Origin: Bacteroidia bacterium
GTDB taxonomy: Bacteria; Bacteroidota; Bacteroidia; J057; JADKCL01
Reading direction: 5' to 3'
DNA: 64,000 bases
Assembly: GCA_020635905.1 (NCBI GenBank)
Contig: JACJYV010000002.1
Coordinates: forward strand, 682,001 to 746,000
Shown: in pieces, positions 1 through 9,452 of the stretch
Numbering within the stretch: position 1 is the first letter of the stretch
Layout of the letters: each line of letters starts with the position of its first letter
Translations under genes and position numbers: made by a program
Notes under the pieces: model-generated
Database searches by the model: none
The model's input: the letters and a program-made list of their open reading frames with translations, nothing else
Told to the model about the DNA's origin: nothing

Positions 1-339
1 ATGCCGCGGGAGGAGGTGCTGAGCAAAGCCCGCAGGTGTTTCAGAGAAGGAAAACGGACCGTGCAGCTTTCTATGGTCAAATTATTCTACAAAATCGGGG
101 GTTGGAATGTACTGGCTGACCTGATTGAGGGCACCATCCATCCCGATGAAGGGGTGCGCAACCTCAGTCTGCGCCATTTGCAGGCCTGGAAAAAGCGGGC
201 CGTCACTTTGTTTTCCCGCCCTGGTCCCGACGAACTCGAACGTATCAGGGAATCTCTCAAAATGGCACAAAAAGCCCACCAGGAAAACCAGTATTTTCGG
301 GAAAATCCCCTCACTGGCCTGGAATTTTACTTTAGATAG
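1..339 (+). CDS. C-terminal part of an unrecognised alpha-helical protein (probably 5'-truncated by the window edge)
   Basis: The frame is open from the first base to a TAG at 337-339 and gives 112 residues. The first codon happens to be ATG, but it lies exactly at the window edge, so the true start is probably outside. The product is charged and helical. A stretch around residues 33-68 (WNVLADLIEG, then EGVRNLSLRHLQAW) resembles a HEAT/armadillo-type helix pair, and the C-terminus is rich in Arg, Glu and Gln. I do not recognise the family. It converges with dxs, whose stop codon lies 21 bases away. Coding is supported by the composition and by the lack of any better frame; function is unknown. 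Confidence 0.5.
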   Translation: MPREEVLSKARRCFREGKRTVQLSMVKLFYKIGGWNVLADLIEGTIHPDEGVRNLSLRHLQAWKKRAVTLFSRPGPDELERIRESLKMAQKAHQENQYFRENPLTGLEFYFR

Positions 340-360
340 GATTTTTAGATTGAAAGGGGA

Positions 361-2283
361 TTAACCCTGAACTTTCACTCCCACCAGGGACTTCACTGCT
401 TTCATAATGGCAGCTTTGTCATATCCACCGTAGGTGTAAAGCTCGTCCTGGGTGCCATGGGGCATCACAATGTCGGGAATGCCGAGGCGTTTGACCCGCG
501 CACTGTAATCGTGATCGGCCATGAATTCCAGGATCGCAGAGCCAAAGCCGCCCACAATGGTATTGTCTTCCACCGTAACCACACGGTCAAAGCGGGAAAA
601 TACCTCGTGCAGCAGGTCCTCATCAAGAGGTTTGGCAAAGCGCATGTCAAAATGAGCGGGATAAATGCCTTCGGCATTCAGTTCCTGAATGGCCTGCTGA
701 GCATAATTGCCATGATGGCCAATACTCAGAATGGCCACGCCTTCGCCGTCATTTACCATACGACCTTTTCCGGTCTCAATTTCCTCAAACGGGGTGCGCC
801 ATTCGGGCATGACACCCTCGCCGCGGGGATAACGGATGGAGTAAGGACCCGCATTTTTCTCCAGTTGGGCACTGTACATCATGTTGCGCAATTCCTGCTC
901 ATTCATGGGTGCAGCCACCACCATATTGGGGATGCAGCGGAAATAGGAAATATCGTAAGCGCCGTGGTGAGTGGGACCATCTGCCCCGGCTACCCCGCCG
1001 CGATCCAGACAAAAGACCACATGCAGTTTTTGAATGGCCACGTCGTGAATGACCTGATCGTAGGCCCGCTGCATGAAAGAGGAATAAATATTGCAGAAAG
1101 GCACCATGCCCTGGGTAGCCAGCCCGGCGGAGAAGGTAACCGCGTGCTGCTCGGCAATGCCCACGTCAAAGGAGCGCTCAGGCATCTCTTCCAGCATGAA
1201 TTTCAGGCTGGATCCTGAAGGCATGGCCGGGGTAATGCCCATGATTTTATCGTTCTGTTTGGCCAGTTCGATGATGGTATGGCCAAATACATCCTGATAT
1301 TTGGGTGGCTTGGCATCCAGAGAAGGCTTTTTTACGGAAAGGCTGGCTCCCGTGATCTTGTCAAACGGACTGGACTGGGCGTGCCACTTGGTCTGGTCGG
1401 CTTCGGCCGGGGCAAAGCCCTTGCCTTTGACCGTCACGCAATGCAGCAATTTGGGACCGGGAATCTTTTTCAGGTCATCCAGAATACGCACCAGGTGATT
1501 GATGTCGTGACCGTCAATGGGGCCAAAATAGCGGAAACCAAGGGATTCAAACAACATGCCCGGCTTGGACATGTGGCTGGTGAAGGTATCTTCCAGTTTG
1601 GAAGCCACTGAGCGGGCCGTGCCGCCAATGCCCTGCAGTTTGCCGAGCAATTTCCACACCTCGTCCCTGATTTTATTATAGGTTTTGGAGGTGGTAATGT
1701 CGGTCAGATATTCTTTGAGTGCCCCTACGTTGGGGTCAATAGACATGCAGTTGTCGTTGAGAATCACGATCAGGTTGGCATTTTCTGAACCTGCATGATT
1801 CAGGGCTTCAAAAGCCATCCCGCCGGTCATGGCCCCGTCGCCGATTACTGCAATCACGTGACCATCGTCGCCGCGGTCGCGTTTGGCCACGGCCATACCC
1901 AAAGCAGCTGAAATGGAGGTGGAGGAATGACCCACTCCAAAGGCATCATACGGTGATTCATCCCGTTTGGGAAAGCCAGAAATGCCGCCGTAGAGACGAT
2001 TGGTATGAAATTGCTCCCTTCTTCCTGTAATGATTTTGTGGCCGTAGGCCTGGTGTCCCACGTCCCAAACCAGCTGGTCCTGGGGAGTATTGAAGGCATA
2101 ATGCACGGCAGTGGTAATTTCCACCACGCCCAGGCTGGCCCCGAAATGTCCCCCGTAAAGCGACACATGCTCGATGATGTAATCGCGTAAATCTTTGCAA
2201 AAGTCGATCAATTGTTCCTGGCTGAGTTTGCGAAGGTCTTCGGGATAATTGACTTGCGAAAGCAGTGGACCGGGTTGTATCAT
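361..2283 (-). CDS. dxs: 1-deoxy-D-xylulose-5-phosphate synthase
   Basis: Thiamine-diphosphate enzyme that condenses pyruvate and glyceraldehyde-3-phosphate to 1-deoxy-D-xylulose-5-phosphate, the entry step of the MEP isoprenoid pathway, in the cytosol. The 640-residue length is normal for the family. N-terminal motifs include HFGASLGVVE (46-55), WDVGHQAYGHK (73-83) and the ThDP/Mg signature starting VIGDGAMTGG (146-155) with its Asn about 30 residues later. The transketolase-like middle domain carries GIAEQHAVTFSAGLA with the catalytic Glu, and the C-terminal transketolase domain follows. The start is an ATG at 2283. No partner pathway gene is adjacent. Family assignment is secure. Confidence 0.97.
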   Translation of the reverse strand: MIQPGPLLSQVNYPEDLRKLSQEQLIDFCKDLRDYIIEHVSLYGGHFGASLGVVEITTAVHYAFNTPQDQLVWDVGHQAYGHKIITGRREQFHTNRLYGGISGFPKRDESPYDAFGVGHSSTSISAALGMAVAKRDRGDDGHVIAVIGDGAMTGGMAFEALNHAGSENANLIVILNDNCMSIDPNVGALKEYLTDITTSKTYNKIRDEVWKLLGKLQGIGGTARSVASKLEDTFTSHMSKPGMLFESLGFRYFGPIDGHDINHLVRILDDLKKIPGPKLLHCVTVKGKGFAPAEADQTKWHAQSSPFDKITGASLSVKKPSLDAKPPKYQDVFGHTIIELAKQNDKIMGITPAMPSGSSLKFMLEEMPERSFDVGIAEQHAVTFSAGLATQGMVPFCNIYSSFMQRAYDQVIHDVAIQKLHVVFCLDRGGVAGADGPTHHGAYDISYFRCIPNMVVAAPMNEQELRNMMYSAQLEKNAGPYSIRYPRGEGVMPEWRTPFEEIETGKGRMVNDGEGVAILSIGHHGNYAQQAIQELNAEGIYPAHFDMRFAKPLDEDLLHEVFSRFDRVVTVEDNTIVGGFGSAILEFMADHDYSARVKRLGIPDIVMPHGTQDELYTYGGYDKAAIMKAVKSLVGVKVQG

Positions 2284-2462
2284 TATTTGGAATAATTTGA
2301 AGAGGAGAATCGTGCTTTAAAAACGATTGAAAACCCAAAAAGGTTTTCAAAGTTTTTGCATTTCATGCTCCGGGACTGCCGGTAAAGATACTTATTCGCT
2401 CCATCGTTTCCAAGCTGGTTTTGAGCCGGATGCGAACTGAGTTTTGCAAGATAAAGGCTTTG

Positions 2463-3977
2463 TTACTGGCTGATTTCCTTTTTGGAAATGGCCAGCAGCC
2501 CGAGGAAGGTGAGCAGGCCGTTGAGAGGCAGAATGAGAAAACCCAGATTGAAGCTGGTGAGACTGGGCAGACCCAGGTTGATGAGGAAGGTAAGGACGGG
2601 GGCTGCAATGCATACAATCAGCGCCAGGTTGTCGTGAATTTTGATTTTGGTAAATAATCCAAAGGCGTACAGGCCGAGGAGGGGGCCGTAAGTGTAACCA
2701 GCTGCAGTAAAAATATTATCAATGATCGCCTTGTCGTTGAGTCCGCGGAAAGTCAGGATCAGCAGGAAAATGATCACAGAGATGGAAAGCTGGACCAGAT
2801 AGCGGGTTTTGGTGCGGTTCTTAATCTTCTGATCCTTTTCAAAATTCAGGAAATCCACACAAAATGAAGTAGTTAAAGAGGTCAAAGCTGAATCAGCACT
2901 TGAATAGGCGGCAGCTATTAATCCCAAAATGAATAGAATACCAATGTAGGGAGGAAAATAATCGAGGGAAAGAATGGGGAATAATTCATCCGTGCGGCGG
3001 GCTGCCATTTCTCCTGTATTCACATCCGCGATGCTCAGGGCAAAGTTGCCGTCAGGCCCGGTCAGGCTGACCAGCCCTTCCCGGGTGCCGTACATGTAGA
3101 GCAGGGCTCCCAGGGTCAGAAAGGCGAGATTTACAAAAACGAGAACGATACTGAAGGTAAACATGTTTTTCTGGGCTTCGCCCAGGTTGCGGCAGGTCAG
3201 GTTTTTTTGCATCATATCCTGATCCAAACCCGTCATTACAATTGCGATAAAAGCCCCGCTGAAAAACTGTTTGAAGAAATTATTTCCCGGTCCCCAATCC
3301 CAGAAAAAGGTTTTTGCATATTCGCTTTCACCCACGTTGGAGGCCATTTCCCCAAAATCAAACCCCAACTGATCTTTGATCCACCACACAGAAAGTCCGG
3401 CAGAAACCAGCATAAACAGCGTTTGCAGGGTATCCGTCCAGACCACCGTTTTGATCCCGCCACGAAAGGTGTAAATGAAAATCAGGGCAATTGAAATAAA
3501 AACGGGCACCACAAAGGGCACATGATAGCCAAATTTTTCCAGGATAAACTGAAATACAATGGCCACCAGAAACAGGCGAAATGAGGCCCCAATGGTGCGG
3601 GAAAGCAGGAAAAATCCAGCCCCCGTTTTGTAGGTCATAGTACCAAAGCGTTCTTCCAGATAACCATAGATGGAAGTGAGATTGAGGCGGTAGTACAAAG
3701 GCATCAGCACCAGCCCGATTACCGCATAGCCCGCCAGGTAGCCCAAAACCACCTGCATGTAGCTGAAATTGCTGGTCGCCACCCAACCCGGCACGGAAAT
3801 GAAGGTCACGCCCGAAAGCGAGGCTCCGATCATGCCAAAGGCCACCAGATACCAGGGAGAGGAATTATTTCCTTTGAAGTAGGTGTTTTCGTCGGCTTTG
3901 CGGCTGGTCAGGAGGGAAATTCCAAACAGGACGCCGAAATAGCCGAGAATAATAAGCAGTATGGTAAGTCCGGACAT
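2463..3977 (-). CDS. Sodium:solute symporter (SSS family)
   Basis: Inner-membrane protein of 504 residues with about 13 hydrophobic segments, the size and pattern of the SSS/SSF family (Na+-coupled uptake of sugars, amino acids, sialic acid and similar solutes). The N-terminus begins directly with a membrane helix, followed by the conserved GASLSGVTFISVPGWV region in helix 2 and, near residues 330-370, the segment GLIAAAYSSADSALTSLTTS, which matches the conserved Na+-site helix of the family. Substrate cannot be told from the sequence; Bacteroidota carry many paralogues. It sits alone between dxs and the large DUF4157 protein, all on the minus strand but with wide spacers, so it is probably its own transcription unit. 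The start is ATG. Confidence 0.9.
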   Translation of the reverse strand: MSGLTILLIILGYFGVLFGISLLTSRKADENTYFKGNNSSPWYLVAFGMIGASLSGVTFISVPGWVATSNFSYMQVVLGYLAGYAVIGLVLMPLYYRLNLTSIYGYLEERFGTMTYKTGAGFFLLSRTIGASFRLFLVAIVFQFILEKFGYHVPFVVPVFISIALIFIYTFRGGIKTVVWTDTLQTLFMLVSAGLSVWWIKDQLGFDFGEMASNVGESEYAKTFFWDWGPGNNFFKQFFSGAFIAIVMTGLDQDMMQKNLTCRNLGEAQKNMFTFSIVLVFVNLAFLTLGALLYMYGTREGLVSLTGPDGNFALSIADVNTGEMAARRTDELFPILSLDYFPPYIGILFILGLIAAAYSSADSALTSLTTSFCVDFLNFEKDQKIKNRTKTRYLVQLSISVIIFLLILTFRGLNDKAIIDNIFTAAGYTYGPLLGLYAFGLFTKIKIHDNLALIVCIAAPVLTFLINLGLPSLTSFNLGFLILPLNGLLTFLGLLAISKKEISQ

Positions 3978-4070
3978 GTGTTTTGCGGGGTTTGGCGCAA
4001 GTTGGGAAGAATTGAGCGGAATTTCAGACGGCTTGGTCCACAGTTTTTCGGGGAAAGTCTAATTTTTGGG

Positions 4071-4078
4071 CAAAATTA
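4071..4078 (-). promoter_or_regulatory. Possible Bacteroidota -7 promoter box upstream of the SSS symporter
   Basis: On the minus strand this reads TAATTTTG, a full match to the TAnnTTTG -7 consensus known in Bacteroidota, about 95 bases before the symporter ATG. No well-spaced TTG -33 box was found, so the call is tentative. Confidence 0.3.
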
Positions 4079-4130
4079 TCTCTTGCCAACTCAATTGACC
4101 CAGATTTTCTTCCCAAATACCGTTTTTAGC

Positions 4131-7100
4131 CTAACGCATATCCCAGCGAGAGGCAAAGCCCCGCACGTCGTAGTGGATAAAGGTATTGTAAATCCCGATT
4201 CCACCCTGCTTCATCTTGCCCTGACCGATCAACTGCAGGATTTTTTCCCTCAGTTTGGCCGGGGTGAGATTGGAGGCGGTAATATCGGCAGCCTGTCCGT
4301 ACAGGTGGCGGCTGTTGGATTCTGAACCTTCCAGGCTACCGTTATAATTGGGCGAGCGATAGCCCGAATTGATGTGAATTGTGCCGGAAATATTGTCAGC
4401 CAGCACTTTGAGGTTTTTGATCAATTCGGACATGTTGGGATAGAACGCTTCTGGCAAAGTGGTACCCGCGGAATCATAATAGAGATGCTGGGCATTATTG
4501 ATTTTGGAATGATTGACCTTGGGCGCTTTTTTGTCCTGGTTGTAATTGGACAGGGTGTTGGAGAATTCTCCTGCCCGGCAGGTGTTCAGCGCGGCCAGGG
4601 TTCCTCCTCCCGGATCCACGCGTCCGTCCGCGCCCAGGCCTTTGGCCGTCTGGAAGGAATAAATGGCACCTTTGGTGGCTTTGCCCATGGAGCCGTCGGG
4701 CACGGTCTTGAATCCAACCTCCTTGAGCGCGGTCTGGATCTTGATCACGTCCGCCTTTTTATTCACCCCGCCCGTTCCAACGGAAGCTGAAATCGACAAA
4801 TGGCGATTGGTTTGGCCCTGCCCCCCCGGAGGTGCGGGCGTGGGGGTTGGAGTGGGTGTCGGCGCAGGTGTCGGTGTGGGTGCAGGAGCAGGATTGGTTG
4901 CAGCGTTTTTGGTTGGAATTTTGATTTTGGCGCCCACATAGAAATACTGATTGGGAGCTTTTCCGTGAATCTGATCCTTGTTGGCCGAAATGACATCCGC
5001 TGCGCTGAGCTTGTATTTCTTAAATTCAGAGCGGTTGGCGATCATGGTGGGAGATTCGCCCTTTTTCACCGTATATGAAATATAAGTTGGACTTGAGCCC
5101 CCTCCTGTGGAGGGGGCAGGATTGCCGGGAGCCGGCGTGGAACCGGATTTGGTCAGTTCTTTCCAGGTTTTTCCTCCCGGATCTACCCTTCCGTCCGACC
5201 AGCCGAATTTGGCTTTCTGGAAGGCTGTGATTGCTCCAATAGTCTGGGGACCGACCACGCCATCCACCTTGATATTCTGTCCATGGTCCTTCAGTAATTG
5301 CTGTACCACCCGCACATCAGCGGCTTTGTTTACTCCGCCCTTGCCGACTGAGGCGGAGATGCCTCCGCCTGTGGACCCACCTCCACCACCTGTGGTGGTG
5401 CCGGTAATTTTTACATATTGGGCCGATACCCAACGGTTGGTGCCGATGCGGTACCAGCCGCTTTTGGTTTCATAAATGGTGACCTTGGTTCCCTGTTTCA
5501 AAGAGGGGCCAGCCAGGCTGGCGCTGGCCGAACCTGCGGTTCGTACGTTGAGAGCCGAGGCCGTGACCACGCCCTGCTGGGTATTGCCCGGAGGAGTCGG
5601 TTCGGGGGTCGGTGGTTTGGGAGTGGTGGTGGGACCGCCGCCAGTGGAACTTCCAGCTGAATTTCCGCCGAGTTGCTGCGGCGAGAGGAACACGCTTTTG
5701 AGTTCACCTTTGGCGATGTAGGCGGCGCCGTTTTTGTGATTGGAATCCTTCCACCAGGGGTAGTAGGCGTTGTATTTGAAATTGGTGCCGCCGGCCTGGG
5801 ATTGCAGGGGACGGAAGTCCCCGTTTTGATTGGTGGCTTTATGTTGGTCACTTTCAGGCAGGATCACATTGATGTGGCCGGCGCTGCCTGCATTTTTATT
5901 GGCCGCCGAAATGATCACCAGGTTCCCAGCATTGGCTGCCTGCTGGGCCTTTTGCATGTTGGTTTCTTTCTGCCAGCCAAAATAGGGACCGCCCACCCGG
6001 TCGAGCCAGGCATTGAGGGCGTTGGCATTCATTTCCTGGGTGATGCCTTCTCCATAAATGTCCTTGTACTTTTTGCCCTTGCTGGGGTGCATGGTGTCGG
6101 GACTCAGGTCCCCATTGAGCATTTTGGGCTCGATGGAAGAGGACCACCAGAGGCGGGGAATGTATCCCCCCATGGCGGTTACCACATCGTAAGTGTAGAT
6201 GTTGCAATAGGTTTTGCCTGCTCCTTTTTTGTAACGGGAAGCCGTATCCACATCCAGGGCCTCCACCACAGCATACATATTGGCCTTGTACAATTTGATG
6301 CGATAATCCTCAGCCTTGGCGTTGTCGCCATTGTCAACAGCTTTTTGGATCTCGGTCAGTACCTTGGCCCGCGTCCATCCCTGCCCAAAGAAAATGGGAA
6401 TCTGGCGGTCAATTTCAGCGTTGAATTCGTTGGCGTCCGTGGCATTCTGACCATTTTTGGTCCACACATGGCTGACATAGCTGGCGGGATTTTTGTCCCA
6501 GTTGAGGCGATCAGCCTTGTCTTTGGGTCGGGAGGAAGTTGAAGGGGGATTTCCTCCTCCGCCCCCGCCAGTATTTCCTCCTCCTCCTCCTCCACCGCCG
6601 GTGGAAGGAGTGCCCATGGCTTTGCGCAATTCACGTTCTGTGCTGCGTCCCACGTCGCCATCAGGGGCGCCCAGAATATTGCGCTTTGAATTCTGAAAAG
6701 CGCGGATGGCGGCATCTGTATTGGGCAGGTTATTGCCTTTGGTGCTGTCTGACTGAATTTTTGCGTCGGTCAGGTAACCGAGTTGTTTGAGGGCATTTTG
6801 CACCCAGGTGAGGTCGGCGGGCACATTGGCTTTGCCTTTTTTCACCGAAGAGGTCAGAATGCGGGAATGATTGGCATAAAACAGCGCATTGAGCGCGTCA
6901 TTCATTTCGTTGATGAAGCGCTTTTCCACCCCCGCCCGCACGGAGGCACTTGAGCCGCTGAAACGCACCAGAATTCCGTTGGAGTCCTTTCGGCCCCGCT
7001 CAGCATAGATCAGCACGATGAGCTCCTCGTCCGTTTTTGCATTGGCATTGGCGGCCCCCAGAGCTTTGGAAAATACATTGGTGCCTGAGCCGTGTTGCAC

Positions 7101-8114
7101 CGCAGTGGACCAGAATACGTCCTGAAGCACCCGGCTGCGTTTGGTTACATCGAATCCCTGTTCAGATTTAACTTTATTGGCGTAGGCATCGAAATATTTG
7201 TGCTTGGTGAAGGCGTGCTGAGCTTCCTGGAATTTGGCTGGTTCGCGTTGGGCAATGGCTCTCCAGACATTGGAGAAGGCCGCGGTGCCGGGAGCGTGGT
7301 TGCCAAATTCGGGTTTATACTTGGATCCCCAGGTTGAATTGAGGAAGGCCGTGGGAGTGCCCGCATTGGTGGCAAACTGGTAGCTTCCGTAGGAAACTCC
7401 CCCGGGATCGCCCTGTCCGCCTGATACGGTGCCGGGATTTCCGTTGCTTTCATATTTTGCAGAAAGGTCTCCCAATTCGCCTTTGCCGTCATACAACCTT
7501 TGAATGGGAGCTTTTTTATTCTGACTTACCCCATTGCCACCTGAGCCTGCTCCACTGCTTCCCAGACCGGATTGTTTCCCTTCGGCAGCCATTTTTCCTG
7601 CATCGTCCGCTTCCTTTTCAAGTCCCTTGTCGTCGTTGACGGGCATGCCATTGGGGGCCTGGGTGGTGGGTTGCACCCTTCCCTGCCGCTGCTGCACCAC
7701 GTGAGCCAACTCGTGGCCGATCAGTTCCTGCCCGGATTGGGTATCGGGTTTGAATTGCCCGGGAGCAAAATGCACATCATTGCCCTGGGTATAGGCAAGT
7801 GCGCCCACATCTTTGGCCTGGTTGGAATTGGGGTGAAAATTCACATTGCTGAAGTCAGCGCCCATGGAATTCCCCATTTTCCCTTTCACATCTCCGGGCG
7901 CACCTGCGTCTCCATGGGTGGATTCGGGCGAAAACGATCCTCCTTCGCCTTCTTTTTTCTGGGCGGTTTCCTCTTCTTCTGCCGGGCTGCTTTGGGGCGC
8001 GGTTTTGAGCTGAAAGGCGGGAGGCCTGATGCTGGCGCCATTTTGGGAATTGACCTGGTCAGCCGCCACGGGGGCAGTTGTTTTCTCCTGAAGAATGGAA
8101 TTGTTCGGAGCCAT
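4131..8114 (-). CDS. DUF4157 multi-domain peptidoglycan hydrolase: VgrG3-like lysozyme, cysteine-peptidase-like and M15 peptidase domains
   Basis: A 1327-residue protein counted from the ATG at 8114; the frame is open to a TTG at 8138. There is no signal peptide. An acidic, disordered head is followed by a DUF4157 domain (about 80-147, HELAH at 134-138), the marker domain of extracellular contractile injection system cargo and related toxins. Next come a segment like the VgrG3 C-terminal lysozyme (about 204-405; DPGGVSYGSYQF near 236-247, candidate Glu222), a peptidoglycan-binding domain (434-500), a poly-Gly linker, and a papain/NlpC-like domain (540-805; candidate Cys637 in KTYCNIYTYD and His747 in AGHINVIL). 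These are followed by SH3b (848-903), a second peptidoglycan-binding domain (920-985), LysM (1010-1068), a Pro-Thr linker, a third peptidoglycan-binding domain (1107-1178) and M15 D,D-peptidase (1200-1327; SRHLYGQAAD and HYD). Probable function: cleaving both glycan and peptide bonds of peptidoglycan, perhaps as a delivered toxin. Confidence 0.85.
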   Translation of the reverse strand: MAPNNSILQEKTTAPVAADQVNSQNGASIRPPAFQLKTAPQSSPAEEEETAQKKEGEGGSFSPESTHGDAGAPGDVKGKMGNSMGADFSNVNFHPNSNQAKDVGALAYTQGNDVHFAPGQFKPDTQSGQELIGHELAHVVQQRQGRVQPTTQAPNGMPVNDDKGLEKEADDAGKMAAEGKQSGLGSSGAGSGGNGVSQNKKAPIQRLYDGKGELGDLSAKYESNGNPGTVSGGQGDPGGVSYGSYQFATNAGTPTAFLNSTWGSKYKPEFGNHAPGTAAFSNVWRAIAQREPAKFQEAQHAFTKHKYFDAYANKVKSEQGFDVTKRSRVLQDVFWSTAVQHGSGTNVFSKALGAANANAKTDEELIVLIYAERGRKDSNGILVRFSGSSASVRAGVEKRFINEMNDALNALFYANHSRILTSSVKKGKANVPADLTWVQNALKQLGYLTDAKIQSDSTKGNNLPNTDAAIRAFQNSKRNILGAPDGDVGRSTERELRKAMGTPSTGGGGGGGGNTGGGGGGNPPSTSSRPKDKADRLNWDKNPASYVSHVWTKNGQNATDANEFNAEIDRQIPIFFGQGWTRAKVLTEIQKAVDNGDNAKAEDYRIKLYKANMYAVVEALDVDTASRYKKGAGKTYCNIYTYDVVTAMGGYIPRLWWSSSIEPKMLNGDLSPDTMHPSKGKKYKDIYGEGITQEMNANALNAWLDRVGGPYFGWQKETNMQKAQQAANAGNLVIISAANKNAGSAGHINVILPESDQHKATNQNGDFRPLQSQAGGTNFKYNAYYPWWKDSNHKNGAAYIAKGELKSVFLSPQQLGGNSAGSSTGGGPTTTPKPPTPEPTPPGNTQQGVVTASALNVRTAGSASASLAGPSLKQGTKVTIYETKSGWYRIGTNRWVSAQYVKITGTTTGGGGGSTGGGISASVGKGGVNKAADVRVVQQLLKDHGQNIKVDGVVGPQTIGAITAFQKAKFGWSDGRVDPGGKTWKELTKSGSTPAPGNPAPSTGGGSSPTYISYTVKKGESPTMIANRSEFKKYKLSAADVISANKDQIHGKAPNQYFYVGAKIKIPTKNAATNPAPAPTPTPAPTPTPTPTPAPPGGQGQTNRHLSISASVGTGGVNKKADVIKIQTALKEVGFKTVPDGSMGKATKGAIYSFQTAKGLGADGRVDPGGGTLAALNTCRAGEFSNTLSNYNQDKKAPKVNHSKINNAQHLYYDSAGTTLPEAFYPNMSELIKNLKVLADNISGTIHINSGYRSPNYNGSLEGSESNSRHLYGQAADITASNLTPAKLREKILQLIGQGKMKQGGIGIYNTFIHYDVRGFASRWDMR

Positions 8115-8526
8115 AGTTCTCTTTGCTTTTAGGGTCAAAGGAAATTAACAATGGCCAAAGGAAATGCAAACCCGGTTTTCACTGGGAAAACGATCGGACT
8201 GCGTAAATTTGAATGGATCTGGAGGGGTGGAAACTCGGGTTTCCCTTCTCTTTTATCTTGCTTTCGGGGTTCCAGACCCGTTTTCTTTTGGCTAATTGAA
8301 AAATCCGTTCCAAAAATTACAGAAAAGGGCGGTTTCAGTCAAATATAATCAGGAGGTATGTATTGACAGGAAATTACTGCGGCATCTAATCTGGTTGAAG
8401 GGGAATTTCTTAAAAATAATCTCAAATCAAAGGGGTAAAAAAGGGGATTCTGGAATAGAATTTGCTATATGAAAACCGGTTTTATTATGTATTTTCGTAC
8501 GAAAAGTGCCCGTTTGGGCTCCATTG
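8115..8526. other. 412-base intergenic region between divergent genes
   Basis: Separates the minus-strand DUF4157 hydrolase from the plus-strand secreted hydrolase, so it should hold both promoters. It is AT-rich toward 8340-8510. I see no convincing gene; a 65-codon frame at 8151-8348 has no family likeness or clear start. No clear TAnnTTTG box or terminator was found. Confidence 0.5.
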
Positions 8527-9261
8527 ATGAGATCTGTATTTCTACTGATACCATTCTTACTGATTACATTCCTGGCGCAAGCCCAGGAAAAAGTATTGTT
8601 TTCGTCTAAAGACGGCCTCACGGTGACGGCCGATATGTACGTGGGAGCCAAGGATGGAGATGTGATTGTGATGTGCCACCAGGCCAGCTTCAGCCGGGGA
8701 GAATATGTGGAAACGGCCCAAAAACTGGCGGCAATGGGGTATAATTGTCTGGCTCTGGACCAAAGGTCGGGCGATCAGGTAAATGGAATTCAAAACGAAA
8801 CCAACGAAAGGGCCCTGGAAAAGGGTCTCCCGACCGGATATCTGGACGCCGAACAGGACATTCTGGCGGCCATTGATTTTACTTTCAAGAATACGGGCAA
8901 AAAGGTGATCCTGATGGGCAGTTCCTATTCAGCTTCGCTGGCTTTGAAAATCGGGGCGAAAAGTGACAAAGTGAAAGCGGTCATTGCTTTCAGTCCTGGA
9001 GAGTATTTTGGGGATCAGTTGAATCTGGCTGAGACCATCAAAGGCATGAGTAAGCCCGTTTTTATCACTTCTTCCAAAAAAGAAGCCCCCGCGGTCAAAG
9101 GCCTTTCCGCAGGCATCCAGTCTGAGAAACTGGTTCAGTTTGTGCCCACGGTCGATGGATTCCATGGCTCAAAAGCCTTGTGGGAGGAAAAAGCAGGCCA
9201 CGAGGAATACTGGCGGGCTCTGAAGGCATTTCTGGCAGGTTTGCTGGAAGATCACAAGTAA
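8527..9261 (+). CDS. Secreted alpha/beta-hydrolase (dienelactone-hydrolase-like)
   Basis: 244 residues from the ATG at 8527; an in-frame GTG lies 21 bases upstream, but the ATG begins a clean signal peptide (MRSVFLLIPFLLITFLAQAQ), so it is preferred. The mature part has the alpha/beta-hydrolase layout: beta strands around VIVMCHQASFSRGEY, the nucleophile elbow GSSYSA with candidate Ser133, and a late catalytic-type His in DGFHGSKAL near residue 212. The size and the DQRSGDQ stretch fit small serine hydrolases of the dienelactone-hydrolase type. Likely periplasmic or exported; substrate unknown. It stands alone and converges with nuoD. Confidence 0.75.
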   Translation: MRSVFLLIPFLLITFLAQAQEKVLFSSKDGLTVTADMYVGAKDGDVIVMCHQASFSRGEYVETAQKLAAMGYNCLALDQRSGDQVNGIQNETNERALEKGLPTGYLDAEQDILAAIDFTFKNTGKKVILMGSSYSASLALKIGAKSDKVKAVIAFSPGEYFGDQLNLAETIKGMSKPVFITSSKKEAPAVKGLSAGIQSEKLVQFVPTVDGFHGSKALWEEKAGHEEYWRALKAFLAGLLEDHK

Positions 9262-9265
9262 AGGT

Positions 9266-9438
9266 GGACCTCTAACAACTTCGAATCTCTGCGTTGGACT
9301 TGGCTCAATAGACAATTGCCAAAGAACAATTATCAATTAACAAACTGCGCTTTCTTCACCTGCGTCCGCCTTGATCTTCTTTGTTTTTAGAGGTCCCCTA
9401 AAGGAGACTTCTTACTACTTGAATCTCTTCCGTGGACC
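9266..9438. repeat. Intergenic inverted and direct repeat between hydrolase and nuoD
   Basis: GGACCTCTAA at 9266-9275 is perfectly mirrored by TTAGAGGTCC at 9387-9396. Imperfect direct copies of a GAATCTCT...GGAC block occur near 9283-9299 and 9420-9437. The stretch lies between two convergent genes. It may be a decayed mobile or intergenic repeat; function unknown. Confidence 0.4.
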
Positions 9439-9452
9439 TTTTTCAAAAAAAA

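Noticed and set aside
457..1218. Long plus-strand frame opposite dxs
   Set aside because: Antisense shadow of a well-defined enzyme; no domain likeness.
5673..6542. Long plus-strand frame opposite the DUF4157 gene
   Set aside because: Antisense shadow caused by high-GC codons of the real gene.
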